A stretch of 64,000 nucleotides of DNA, taken from Lodderomyces elongisporus (lineage: Eukaryota > Ascomycota > Pichiomycetes > Serinales > Debaryomycetaceae). Below, in pieces: positions 31,013 to 39,781 of the stretch. The translations under genes and the position numbers were made by a program. The stretch is from NCBI RefSeq assembly GCF_030384665.1, contig NC_083676.1, positions 1,488,001 to 1,552,000 of the forward strand, read 5' to 3'. A model generated the notes under the pieces. It worked only from the letters and a program-made list of their open reading frames with translations. It ran no database searches and had not been told where the DNA came from. How positions within the stretch are numbered: position 1 is the stretch's first letter; the number at the start of each line of letters is the position of its first letter.

Positions 31013-32362
31013 ATGTTCCCCGGTCAAGGTAGACACACATATGGCGGCCAACAGCAGCTGCTGCAGCTGCAACAATACAACTATGGACCACCACAAGGGC
31101 CACCTCCAAATGGATACGGTCCTCCTCCAGGTCCACCTCCAAATGGATACGGTCCTCCTCCAGGTCCACCACCCCAGAACTCTTGGGGATATGGTAATCC
31201 AAGTGGAACACAATCATCGAATCAACAACGCTATCAAGGTCAACAAAGTGGGCAGCAAAACTACAATGGAGGATACCAACGCCCTAGTCAGCCTCCTCCA
31301 CAACAGTCAGGAAACCAAAGAGGACAACCGGGTCAGAATGGAGAGCCAGATTACGGTCACCAATATGGATCAGGGCAATACTCGCGACCACCTACTAATC
31401 AGCAATCTTTTGGTGTAGAGAACTACAATTATCAATATTCTGCGTGTAATGGACGCAAAAAGGCTTTATTGGTGGGTATCAATTATATCGGTACAGCCAA
31501 TGAGTTGAGAGGACCAATCAATGATGTCAACAACGTTGAACAGTTTTTACTTACCCACGGATTCAAAAGCGACGATATAGTCAAGTTGACAGACGATCAA
31601 AGGGTTCAGAGAGCAATCCCCACACGTCAAAATATTTTAGATGCCATCCAGTGGCTTGTCAAGGATGCTCGCCCCAACGATTCCTTGTTTTTCCATTACT
31701 CGGGTCATGGTGGCCAAACCGAAGACCAGCCTGATCAATATGGCAATTACGATGAAGATGACGGGTATGACGAAGTGATTTACCCATTGGATTTCCAAAC
31801 CAATGGTTTCATTGTAGACGACTTGTTGCATGACATGATGGTAAAGACTTTGCCACCAGGTTGCAGAATGACAGCATTATTTGACTCTTGTCATTCAGGT
31901 TCAGTGTTGGACTTGCCATATATGTACTCGACAAAAGGTGTGTTGAAAGAACCAAATGTGATGAAAGAAGCCGGTCAAGGATTATTACAAGCTGCAATGT
32001 CGTACGCCACTGGTAATAGTGCCGGTATCTTTAAAGGCTTGAGCTCGTCCGTGAAGTCATTTATGAACCAAGGAAGATCATCACAAGCGAATGAGTATAG
32101 TAAACAGACCAAGACTGCGGCTTGTGATGCCATCTCGTTAAGTGGTTGTAAAGATGACCAAACAAGTGCAGACTCCAGTATTGGCGGACAAGCAACCGGT
32201 GCCATGAGTTATGCATTCCTCACGGTCATGAACCAAAACCCCAATCAATCGTATTTGAGTTTATTGCAAAACATGAGGACTATTTTGCAATCCAAGTATA
32301 GTCAGAAGCCGCAATTGACTGCTTCGCATCCTATTGATTGCAACTTGCAATTTATTTTTTAG
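31013..32362 (+). CDS. MCA1: Type I metacaspase
   Basis: The protein has 449 residues; yeast Mca1/Yca1 has about 432. It is a calcium-dependent cysteine protease cleaving after Arg/Lys, implicated in protein quality control, cell cycle and stress-induced death. The N-terminal 145 residues form a Gln/Pro/Gly/Tyr-rich prodomain of prion-like composition. Residues 150-449 are the caspase-fold domain, beginning RKKALLVGINYIG. The catalytic dyad is His232 in HYSGHGGQ and Cys293 in FDSCHSGS, both intact. Within the prodomain two exact 33-bp units encode the undecamer PPPNGYGPPPG in circular order, so the domain may vary in length between strains. The gene is convergent with RHB1, with 195 bases between the stops. 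Confidence 0.96.
   Translation: MFPGQGRHTYGGQQQLLQLQQYNYGPPQGPPPNGYGPPPGPPPNGYGPPPGPPPQNSWGYGNPSGTQSSNQQRYQGQQSGQQNYNGGYQRPSQPPPQQSGNQRGQPGQNGEPDYGHQYGSGQYSRPPTNQQSFGVENYNYQYSACNGRKKALLVGINYIGTANELRGPINDVNNVEQFLLTHGFKSDDIVKLTDDQRVQRAIPTRQNILDAIQWLVKDARPNDSLFFHYSGHGGQTEDQPDQYGNYDEDDGYDEVIYPLDFQTNGFIVDDLLHDMMVKTLPPGCRMTALFDSCHSGSVLDLPYMYSTKGVLKEPNVMKEAGQGLLQAAMSYATGNSAGIFKGLSSSVKSFMNQGRSSQANEYSKQTKTAACDAISLSGCKDDQTSADSSIGGQATGAMSYAFLTVMNQNPNQSYLSLLQNMRTILQSKYSQKPQLTASHPIDCNLQFIF
31100..31165 (+). repeat. Two exact 33-bp tandem repeats inside MCA1
   Basis: 31100-31132 and 31133-31165 are identical. The unit is in frame (eleven codons), so copy-number change would keep the reading frame. Confidence 0.92.
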
Positions 32363-32557
32363 AGGCATCCGAAACGAATTGTGGACGTGCTCATAGGTAT
32401 GTTTGCTGGTGGCACTAGATTGATCTTTGTAAAGAATACAAGTACAATGAGGGGCTGAATGGCGTTTTGAGTGATAAATAATTATTTGCGTGCAAAAATA
32501 CTTTATACATTTCTTTCTTTTCTTTCTTTCTTTCTTTTCTCCGCTTACTTTTAATTT

Positions 32558-33118
32558 TTATACAATTATACATCGTTCGTATTTGCCTTTTGCTATTACC
32601 TGGGGATTATGCATCATTTCGATATCGGTTATTAGAGATTCAAATGTTTGATTGATATTCAAGTTATCCTTTGCTGAGATTTCCATGTATTTACATTTGT
32701 ATCTCTCAGCTAGTTTTTCTCCTTCTTGTTTGTCAACTTGTCTCTGGTATTCTAAATCGCACTTATTTCCCACAAATATCATGGGAATATCATCACTCCC
32801 TATTGAATTTAGTATTTTATTACAAACATGTTGAATTGTCTCAAACGATTGTCTAGATGTAATTGAAAACACCAACACGTATCCATGGACACCAACAATG
32901 TGCTTTTCGTTTAGTATGCTATTCTCGTCCTGACCTGCAGTATCGAGAATCTCGATTGCGTAATCTTGGTTTTGGATATTAATATTTTTGCCAAATTGGT
33001 TTTCGAGCGTTGGGTAATAACTATCAAGAAAATGGTCTTCAACAAACCGTACAATTAGCGATGATTTCCCAACCGAGCGAGCACCAACAACTGCAAGTTT
33101 CCGTGTTTTTAGTGGCAT
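32558..33118 (-). CDS. RHB1: Rheb-type small GTPase
   Basis: The protein has 186 residues, the usual Rheb size. Rheb activates TORC1 and is linked in fungi to nitrogen response and basic amino-acid uptake. All G motifs are present: G1 GARSVGKSS (residues 12-20) with the Rheb-typical Arg at the position where Ras has Gly, effector DSYYPTLEN (32-40), G3 DTAGQ (about 59-63), G4 NKCD (about 118-121) and G5 SAK (about 148-150). The C-terminal CIIV (183-186) is a CaaX farnesylation signal, so the protein should be anchored on endomembranes or the vacuole. The ATG at 33118 is the only sensible start. From memory RHB1 and MCA1 are also neighbours in C. albicans. Confidence 0.95.
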   Translation of the reverse strand: MPLKTRKLAVVGARSVGKSSLIVRFVEDHFLDSYYPTLENQFGKNINIQNQDYAIEILDTAGQDENSILNEKHIVGVHGYVLVFSITSRQSFETIQHVCNKILNSIGSDDIPMIFVGNKCDLEYQRQVDKQEGEKLAERYKCKYMEISAKDNLNINQTFESLITDIEMMHNPQVIAKGKYERCIIV

Positions 33119-33252
33119 AATACTTTTTTTTCAGCTAGTACTAAATCGGTGGGTATTTATGATTATGGGTGGTGTTTGATATACCTGTTGAAAACAAAGT
33201 AATGGTTTGAATTTTGAAAAATAAAGGGAAAGCCCCGGGGGAGGGATGGTGC

Positions 33253-33276
<24 letters not shown>
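33253..33276 (+). repeat. Poly-G tract (24 bases)
   Basis: Twenty-four consecutive G on the + strand, about 135 bases upstream of the RHB1 ATG, inside what should be its promoter or leader. Confidence 0.92.
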
Positions 33277-33283
<7 letters not shown>

Positions 33284-34626
33284 AAGTGGTAAAGCAAGAG
33301 AGACAAGAACAGGGGATTAAAGTCAAGATGTGGACAGAAGAAAGAGAAAGAAAAAGATTGAGAGAGAGAAAAAAAAAATGTTAAATGGAATTGTATATTG
33401 GTTGCAAGAGGATTTTTCAAGAGCAATTTGAATATAAAGTTCAAACAAGTTGTGTTTTTATGGGCAATTTATAGGCTTGCTACTTGTTACTAATAATGCA
33501 TGGTTGGAGATGCGTGTTTGATGGATTTGATAAATTGCATATGGATCTGAAGGGGGTTAAGGCGGTGATGTACAATGGTTTAAATAAGTGTCAAAATATT
33601 TTGTTCTCTCTCCTCAAGTATTCTGTGCCCAAAAAAGAAGAAAGAAAAGAAGAAAGATGGAACGAAAAGAAGAAAGAAAAGAAAAAAGAAAGAAAAGGAA
33701 TGGCTTGTTTCTTGTGAAATTTGTTTATGTTGAGATTGAGTAACGGCTTTTCTGGTTGCTCCTATTTGAAGTGATTGAAGAAGGAATTTTATTTCTTGAC
33801 ATTTTCCAACAATACTGTGTTTAATAATCTAATACTTCGAATGTGATGACACCGTTTTCTTAAAATGCAAATTATATAAGCAAACAACCATCTAAGCCAA
33901 ACATGTAATATGCTTATGTTTATATATATATATATATACATATATATATTTGTATTACATTGTAGGTGTTAATATTGTTAGTAAATACAACTGCTACTAA
34001 CTGTCAAATTGGTTTGAAAAAGTGGGGGGGGGCATATGGAGATCTATGTATGGGCTGTGTGACTATATTATGTACTCGCTATAGTACGAGCTGGTTCTTG
34101 AAAGTATCTCAATATCTGTTAGACGAATTACTCTAAAAATTTTATTGGATATTTGTGTTATTTTGCATCAAAGTTGGAAAAATCGAAATGGAAATAAAAG
34201 AATACTGTATAGAAATCATTTTGATGTGGCTAATGTGTTGAGTGTTTATTTTATTTTCCCCCCAAACCTTTGCCAAAAAGATTTGAAGCTTTGGACTATG
34301 ACATTACTTATTCATTATAACTTGTGCAAGGAAGAAAATGTGAATGGAAAATTGTTTGTCACGTGCGATGTATAGTTGCTAAGAAAGAATTTGGTACTAA
34401 TTAAAAGGGAAAGGTTTATTGATTTTTTGTTTTTCTTTTCAGGTGGCACGAACAACTGATTATAAAAAAAAAAGGATGGGGATCTTGATCTGAAGCTACT
34501 CTCTAGTGCAACTTTTAAATAAAGCAGTTTGAACTCAACATTGTATGAGGTTTACGAAAACAAAAAAATTGTGTTGAAAAAGTAGATACTGAAAATGTTA
34601 AAAGAAGAGGTTGTTGGGAAGAGGGC

Positions 34627-34645
34627 GGGGGGGGGGGGGGGGGGG
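34627..34645 (+). repeat. Poly-G tract (19 bases)
   Basis: Nineteen consecutive G on the + strand in the non-coding region between RHB1 and the Zn2Cys6 gene, with more G-rich DNA on its 3' side. Confidence 0.9.
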
Positions 34646-34733
34646 AGAGGGGCGAAGGAGGTGGAAAGAATTTGGAAAGAAATGGGAGACAGAATTCGAG
34701 GCAAAAAAAAAATAAATCAACAAACTTTATTAC

Positions 34734-34786
34734 CGACTAGCCGACTTACCAACTTACCGACTTAATGATTAGTCGACTAGCCGACT
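34734..34786. repeat. 13-bp direct repeat CGACTAGCCGACT
   Basis: The 13-mer occurs at 34734-34746 and again at 34774-34786. Between them are further CTTACCGACTT-like half copies. The stretch is richer in GC than its surroundings and could be a cluster of protein-binding sites; no known site is matched. Confidence 0.7.
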
Positions 34787-35128
34787 GCTTTCGATCCATA
34801 TCAATCCTTATCATTTCAAAATATGTAATTACCCCCTCCTTTACTTCTTGATTATTTTGTTTCTTTTCATCTATACCTTCTTTCCTTTCCATCCGTATTA
34901 TTATTATGCCCAACCTTCACTACAAACCCTGTTTAAACTTTTTGTTCAATATCCAAAATGGGATAAAAATATCACCGTTTTAGAAGAATAATAAAAAAAA
35001 AGGTACATACACACCTCCCCCCCTTCTTCCTCCTTCCCAAAAAAGAGAAGAAAGATAAAGAGAAAGAAAAACAATAAGGTTTATAAAATTGTTTCAATTT
35101 TTTCTTTAAATTTTTTTTTTTTTTATTT

Positions 35129-35153
35129 GGGGGAAGGGGGAAGGGGGAAGGGG
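35129..35153 (+). repeat. Perfect G-quadruplex motif
   Basis: Four G runs of 5, 5, 5 and 4 bases are each separated by AA, an ideal intramolecular G-quadruplex pattern. More GGG runs follow to about 35180. Confidence 0.85.
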
Positions 35154-35593
35154 AGATGGGTTAGTGGGGGAGGCTGAGGGCGATCCTCTAAAACCTTGAA
35201 AAGTTTAGCCACAGGCAATGGAAACAGAGCTAACCACAAATTTACAAACTAACAAACAAAACACACATATGTATGCACACACTTGCATATTTATATACAT
35301 ACATACATACACATGGGGAGAGAGTATTAACCTAAGTACTTTAATTTAAATAGCTCTAAAAACAGTAAAGAGAAGAAAGTGAAAAGAAAGAGAGGAAACT
35401 GGCCAATTGACAATGTACAAGAAGAAACAATAGAAAACTCAGCAACAGAATACCTAAACAAAATGGCCCATGTGAAAACAAAGAAAAAAAAGCATCAGCA
35501 AAATTGTTAATTATGCAAGAATAAAAAAAGAAAAGGAAGAGTGGGAGGTGGGTGGGGGTGGGTTGGTTGATTTATGAGTTTCTTAACGAGAGT

Positions 35594-35700
35594 AGCAACG
35601 TCGAAAGGAATGTAGTCGCCGCATAAAACGAGATCGACGCAGGCCATTGCTGTTCAGATATGAGCTTAATCTTAACAATCAGCCTGGATCCAGCCTAAGC
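35594..35700 (+). ncRNA. Possible structured RNA (two hairpins, H-box-like hinge)
   Basis: Hairpin 1: AGCAACGTCGA (35594-35604) pairs with TCGACG (35634-35639) and TTGCT (35647-35651), leaving a 7-base one-sided loop. A hinge with ATATGA (35658-35663, fitting ANANNA) follows. Hairpin 2 opens with GCTTA (35664-35668) and closes with TAAGC (35696-35700), containing the palindrome CTGGATCCAG. The order hairpin-H-hairpin recalls an H/ACA snoRNA, but the nearest ACA (35723-35725) is 23 bases after hairpin 2, too far for a canonical tail. The stretch is more complex than surrounding DNA. Transcription and strand are unproven. Confidence 0.25.
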
Positions 35701-37077
35701 CCATCCCCTCTTTATGAATCCAACAATTATTGACAGTACACAGTTTATATCTCTCGCTTTTACTGACCATCTGTCCATCATTCATCCTCTATCGCCCTCA
35801 CCTTATTTTCCATCGTCAATATTCACCACACAAACTCTGAGAAAGAGCAAAAGTCGATCGATTTGGGAAAATACATAATCGTGCTTCATCAATGGTTACA
35901 GAATAAAAAAGTTGGAATAAAAAAATTCAAATTAAAAAACAAAAGCAAACAAGAGAAAACAAGAGAAAAAAATGGTACAAGGTTTACATCCTTGAGTCTT
36001 TAGACTTTTTGTTCTGTTTTGCTAGGTTTTGCTAGGTTTTGCTATGTTTTAGTCTTTACTTATTCATCATATATTTTGTAATTTAGTTGTTTTACATTTA
36101 CAAAGACGGCACATAAGCCAGGGTTAAAAAAGAGCAAAGAAGGGCAAAGAAGGGCGAGGGAGGGGTGGAAGGGTGAGTGGGGGTGGTCAAACAATAGAGC
36201 AATCGTGTGTGTTGGGGTGCCAATATATACTAACTTCTTTTTATTTATCTATATCTTTATAAGTAACTTTGGTTCTTTTCTAATTTATGCCTCAAAAGTT
36301 TAAAGTGTTTGTGTTTAAAATGTTCTTTTTTTTTTTTTTTTACTTAAATACAAAAAAAAAAAAAACAAGGCGACCTTTAGGATTCGAATTATAAACACGC
36401 AAGCACAATAATATAACACAAAACCATAAACATAAATATAAATATAAATATAACGGAACTAAGAAAATTTGAAGCTTGACACAATAAAGTATGTATATAT
36501 TTATTTATTTCAGTCTCAAAGTGAACGTTAGTGGTCAGAGTCAAAATTACCAACAAAAAAAAAATTGGCAAATATATTAACAAAAGCTCAAACAATAACA
36601 ATAGCATGAACAATAGAGCTTAATTACATAGCATGTTAATTAGGCAATTGGAAAAAGTCAACAACAACATGTGTTTTGTTTTGAAGAAAGACAGCAGAAT
36701 CAACTTTTGTAGTACTATACAACGTAGAAGATTTGTATTTGTTTGCACTTTATCAAGCATAAAAAATGGAAAAGAAAAAGAACGAGAAGAAGAAGAGGAA
36801 GAGTAACTAAAGAGAGAATGGTTCATAAATTGCTTCAAGTGAACACAAATTTTCATTTAATAAACCAAAGCAATTGTTTGGCCATTTACTTTTTTTTTAT
36901 TTGTTTTTATTTTTTTGAAAGTCTGTGCGTCCTCGGTAAATGAAGTAAAGCATTGGAAAAATAAACTTGGTTGATTTCGTCATAATCATTAAAAGAAAAT
37001 AGATTTTAAATACTGTAAAACGACTATTAAATGCATTGGGCACACTATTTCTCTCACTGTTAATGCTGCTATTGCTG

Positions 37078-39162
37078 CTATTGCTGCTGCTGTTGTTGCA
37101 GTTGTTGCAGTTGCAGTGGGTGATGCTGAGAATAATAATAATAATGATGATGATTGTTATTACGCATCTCCTGTGGTTCATACATCTTGGGATTCGGGGT
37201 GGCTATGGACTGACCATGACGTGGTAAGTGAGGATGCTGTTGCTCTGACAATGGTATTTGAGGTGGCGGCGGCGGCGGCGGTTTCAAAGGCCCCGAAGTA
37301 ATATTGTAGCGAGTATCCCCATGCGCTTGAGGTTGTGGGATAAATGCAGTTGGTGAAATAACCCCATTGGATGGAACAAGATCACCGCCAACCAAATGAG
37401 CTGGTACCGGTTGTAGATGATGAGGATGTAACTTGTTGAAATATGAATTTGTAGAATTATTGGGCCCATTATGCAGATGCTGCTGTTCTTGAGGATGCTC
37501 TAAGTTTATATGTGCTTGAAATCTTGGGTTTGCGCCATTAGACTCGTTTCCTAAAAGTCGCAGATCCTGGCGATTTATAGGTTGCTGTTGCTGTTGCTGT
37601 TGGTGGTTCTGGTTTTGATGCTCACGATAATTATGGCTGGTTATCGCAATCCCATTGCCAACCCCATATTGTCCATTCTCGTGGTGGCCAACTACAGGTA
37701 GATCCAAACTGGTGTCTCTAACCCTCTTTCTTGGCTGAATGCTGGACAAATTCTCATACCCAAGACACACCTTCTTACTTCGTTCACAATTAAAACAGCT
37801 GGGTTTTCTCTCGTCGCATTTGATACGTCTTTTGCGACACGTGAGACAACCAGTTCTGGTTCTTCGTTTAATGATTTTGCGCTTGTTTATCAAGGCATTA
37901 TTTTCATCATACATAACCCCTTTGGAAAGCGGATATGGGTATGGTTCATAATACTGTGGTTGGACATGCTGCGAATTTATAACGTGACCTGCAGGGAAAA
38001 ATTGTGCTTGTTGTTGTGCTTGTTGTTGTGCTTGCTGTTGTGCTTGTGCGGGATGCTGATAATTTTCGGCAACATAGAAAGGTGCATTTGGGCCTTGAAC
38101 AACATAAAAACCTCCATTTGACGTGTTAGGTATTTGCTCAGCAAGTATCTGCTGTTGATGGATGGCACTAGAAGAGGCACCAAATGGAATCTCAGTGGTA
38201 TGAATACGTTGGTTTAAATCAGACAGAGAAGGGCCATGCAGGTGTCGGCGATTATCCCAAGCAAAGTGCCTAGCCAAAGACCCTTGTGGGTCATGTTGCT
38301 GGTGCTGTTGCTGCTCCTGGGAAGCATCGACAATACTACTTTTATGGTCATCATACGCTTCTTGACTCATTTGTACTTGGGTTGCGTCTTGTGTCGTCGA
38401 TTGTGTTTCAGGTATATGTTGCAGTATATGGTGAACGGAACCAGACCTAGGGTAATGCAGTAACAGGTGGAGCAGAGTGTGCAGCTTTTGTTGTTCATAA
38501 CTAGGTGGCTGCAAGTGTAGTGGCTTGATATTCAGAATGAGCGGTTCAGTAAGACGACGAGAAGGAAGTGGGCCAGGTGGGGGAAGTATATGTTGATGTT
38601 GTTGAAGAGGAAGTTGGGGAGGTGCATGTGTATGTGTATGTGTATTAGTATTAGTAGGGTTTGAAATATTTGTACTAGATCGCAGACGGTCCTCAAATGG
38701 CAAGATCCTTGGTAACTGAACCATGGAAGCTATGGGAGACTTGGAGTGATTTGGTAAAGATGGTGGGAGCGAATGACTTAGCAGTCGCTTTTTCTCTGTA
38801 TGCTCAAGTAAATTTGGTCTCGATGGTATTTCAGTATCTGGCTTGGTGAATTTGGCTGCTTGATGTCGAGGCAGATTTAAATACTTGTTTGGACTGTGCA
38901 AGTGGTCAGTGTAATTTGTAGAGTTTGTATTATCTGGCATCTGTGGCATTGCACTGAGGCTGGTTGTATTAGAATCTAGCATTGTTTGTTTTGCAACGGT
39001 CGATTTGGGTGATTGGTTACTCAACTTTTCGTCGACTTTGTTGCTATTGTCATTGTCCATTGATGTAGTAGCACTGGCACTTGTGTTTGCTGATGAATTA
39101 TTTGGTAGAAAGAATAGCTTTGTTGAGCTCATAAGCTCCGAGACTGACGGTAATTGGGTCAT
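37078..39162 (-). CDS. WOR2: Zn2Cys6 transcription factor, probable Wor2 orthologue
   Basis: The protein has 694 residues. A fungal binuclear zinc cluster lies at residues 439-466 with spacing C-x2-C-x6-C-x6-C-x2-C-x6-C (Cys 439, 442, 449, 456, 459, 466), flanked by KRRTRTG and CLGYE. The cluster is central, not N-terminal, and no fungal-specific middle homology domain is evident. The rest is disordered: Ser/Asn/Pro-rich at the N-terminus, with histidine- and glutamine-rich parts, AQQQ repeats at about 370-387, and a C-terminus ending in a glutamine run. The WOR2 name rests on remembered C. albicans synteny (WOR2, RHB1, MCA1, RPS19A and DYN1 form one neighbourhood) and domain type, not alignment. 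Wor2 is a regulator of white-opaque switching in C. albicans; its role in a non-switching species would differ. The 8.3 kb of upstream non-coding DNA suits a heavily regulated gene. Confidence 0.75.
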   Translation of the reverse strand: MTQLPSVSELMSSTKLFFLPNNSSANTSASATTSMDNDNSNKVDEKLSNQSPKSTVAKQTMLDSNTTSLSAMPQMPDNTNSTNYTDHLHSPNKYLNLPRHQAAKFTKPDTEIPSRPNLLEHTEKKRLLSHSLPPSLPNHSKSPIASMVQLPRILPFEDRLRSSTNISNPTNTNTHTHTHAPPQLPLQQHQHILPPPGPLPSRRLTEPLILNIKPLHLQPPSYEQQKLHTLLHLLLHYPRSGSVHHILQHIPETQSTTQDATQVQMSQEAYDDHKSSIVDASQEQQQHQQHDPQGSLARHFAWDNRRHLHGPSLSDLNQRIHTTEIPFGASSSAIHQQQILAEQIPNTSNGGFYVVQGPNAPFYVAENYQHPAQAQQQAQQQAQQQAQFFPAGHVINSQHVQPQYYEPYPYPLSKGVMYDENNALINKRKIIKRRTRTGCLTCRKRRIKCDERKPSCFNCERSKKVCLGYENLSSIQPRKRVRDTSLDLPVVGHHENGQYGVGNGIAITSHNYREHQNQNHQQQQQQQPINRQDLRLLGNESNGANPRFQAHINLEHPQEQQHLHNGPNNSTNSYFNKLHPHHLQPVPAHLVGGDLVPSNGVISPTAFIPQPQAHGDTRYNITSGPLKPPPPPPPQIPLSEQQHPHLPRHGQSIATPNPKMYEPQEMRNNNHHHYYYYSQHHPLQLQQLQQQQQQ

Positions 39163-39723
39163 GATCTTTGTAGCTTATGCATTTGATCAAAATATATGCG
39201 TGGAAAAATAAATGTTAAGGAATGAATGGAAACTCAATTTTGCTCTCCAAATAATGCTGGATTCCGTGGTACGCTGTCAAATCAAGAATTAAAAAAAAAG
39301 GAAGAAAAAAGGAGGAAACAAAAGAAATCAATAAGTAGTTCTTTTCAAGTTCAAGATTGATACAAAAGAAGTAAAAAATGAATGAATGAAGAACGCCAAC
39401 CTTAATTTCACTGCCGTCTCGGGGGTGTGTATGCAATGTACAAATATTATTGCAAAAAAAAGGTGTATATATCTTTTTTTTTTGATTTATTTATTTAATT
39501 TATGTATCGATGGTGAATACAGTCTTGAACTTAGTTGTGGTAGAAGTGGTTGGTGAATATAAGTTCTATAATGAATCAGAGTATTTGAGGAGCAAGACTA
39601 ATTTGCAGTGATTTCTGTTAGTTGGTGGGTAAAGAGGCGGAAATGTATCTTTATATGAACATTTCACCACAAATAAACCATTTTGGAAATTAAAGATGTT
39701 TCAATTGCAGGTGTTCCAAAGGG

Positions 39724-39781
39724 AACAATTATAATTGTTTTTATTTATTTTATTATTATAAATAATAAAATAAATAAAACA
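39724..39781. repeat. Two adjacent AT-rich palindromes
   Basis: AACAATTATAATTGTT at 39724-39739 is a perfect 16-base palindrome. It is overlapped by a hairpin whose arms TTTTATTTATTTTATTATT and its exact complement flank a 3-base ATA loop (about 39738-39779). A third, looser inverted pair of A-rich and T-rich arms follows at about 39783-39860. They lie about 600 bases upstream of the Zn2Cys6 start. Confidence 0.75.

Larger units (their letters stand above)
33119..37077. other. Long non-coding region between RHB1 and the Zn2Cys6 gene
   Basis: About 4 kb lie upstream of RHB1 and downstream of the Zn2Cys6 gene. No supported protein gene is present. Notable content: poly-G runs at 33253-33276 and 34627-34645, G-quadruplex motifs at 35129-35153 and 35543-35562, a short direct repeat at 34734-34786, and one less AT-rich stretch (about 35580-35730) with paired stems that could be a structured RNA. 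The part next to RHB1 must contain its promoter. Confidence 0.6.

Noticed and set aside
33978..34001. GTTAGTA and TACTAAC branch-point-like heptamers
   Set aside because: No matching GTATGT donor and exon with coding features nearby; likely chance in AT-rich DNA.
36377..36390. GGATTCGAAT, resembling a reverse tRNA B box
   Set aside because: The flanks do not form acceptor, D or anticodon stems, so there is no cloverleaf.
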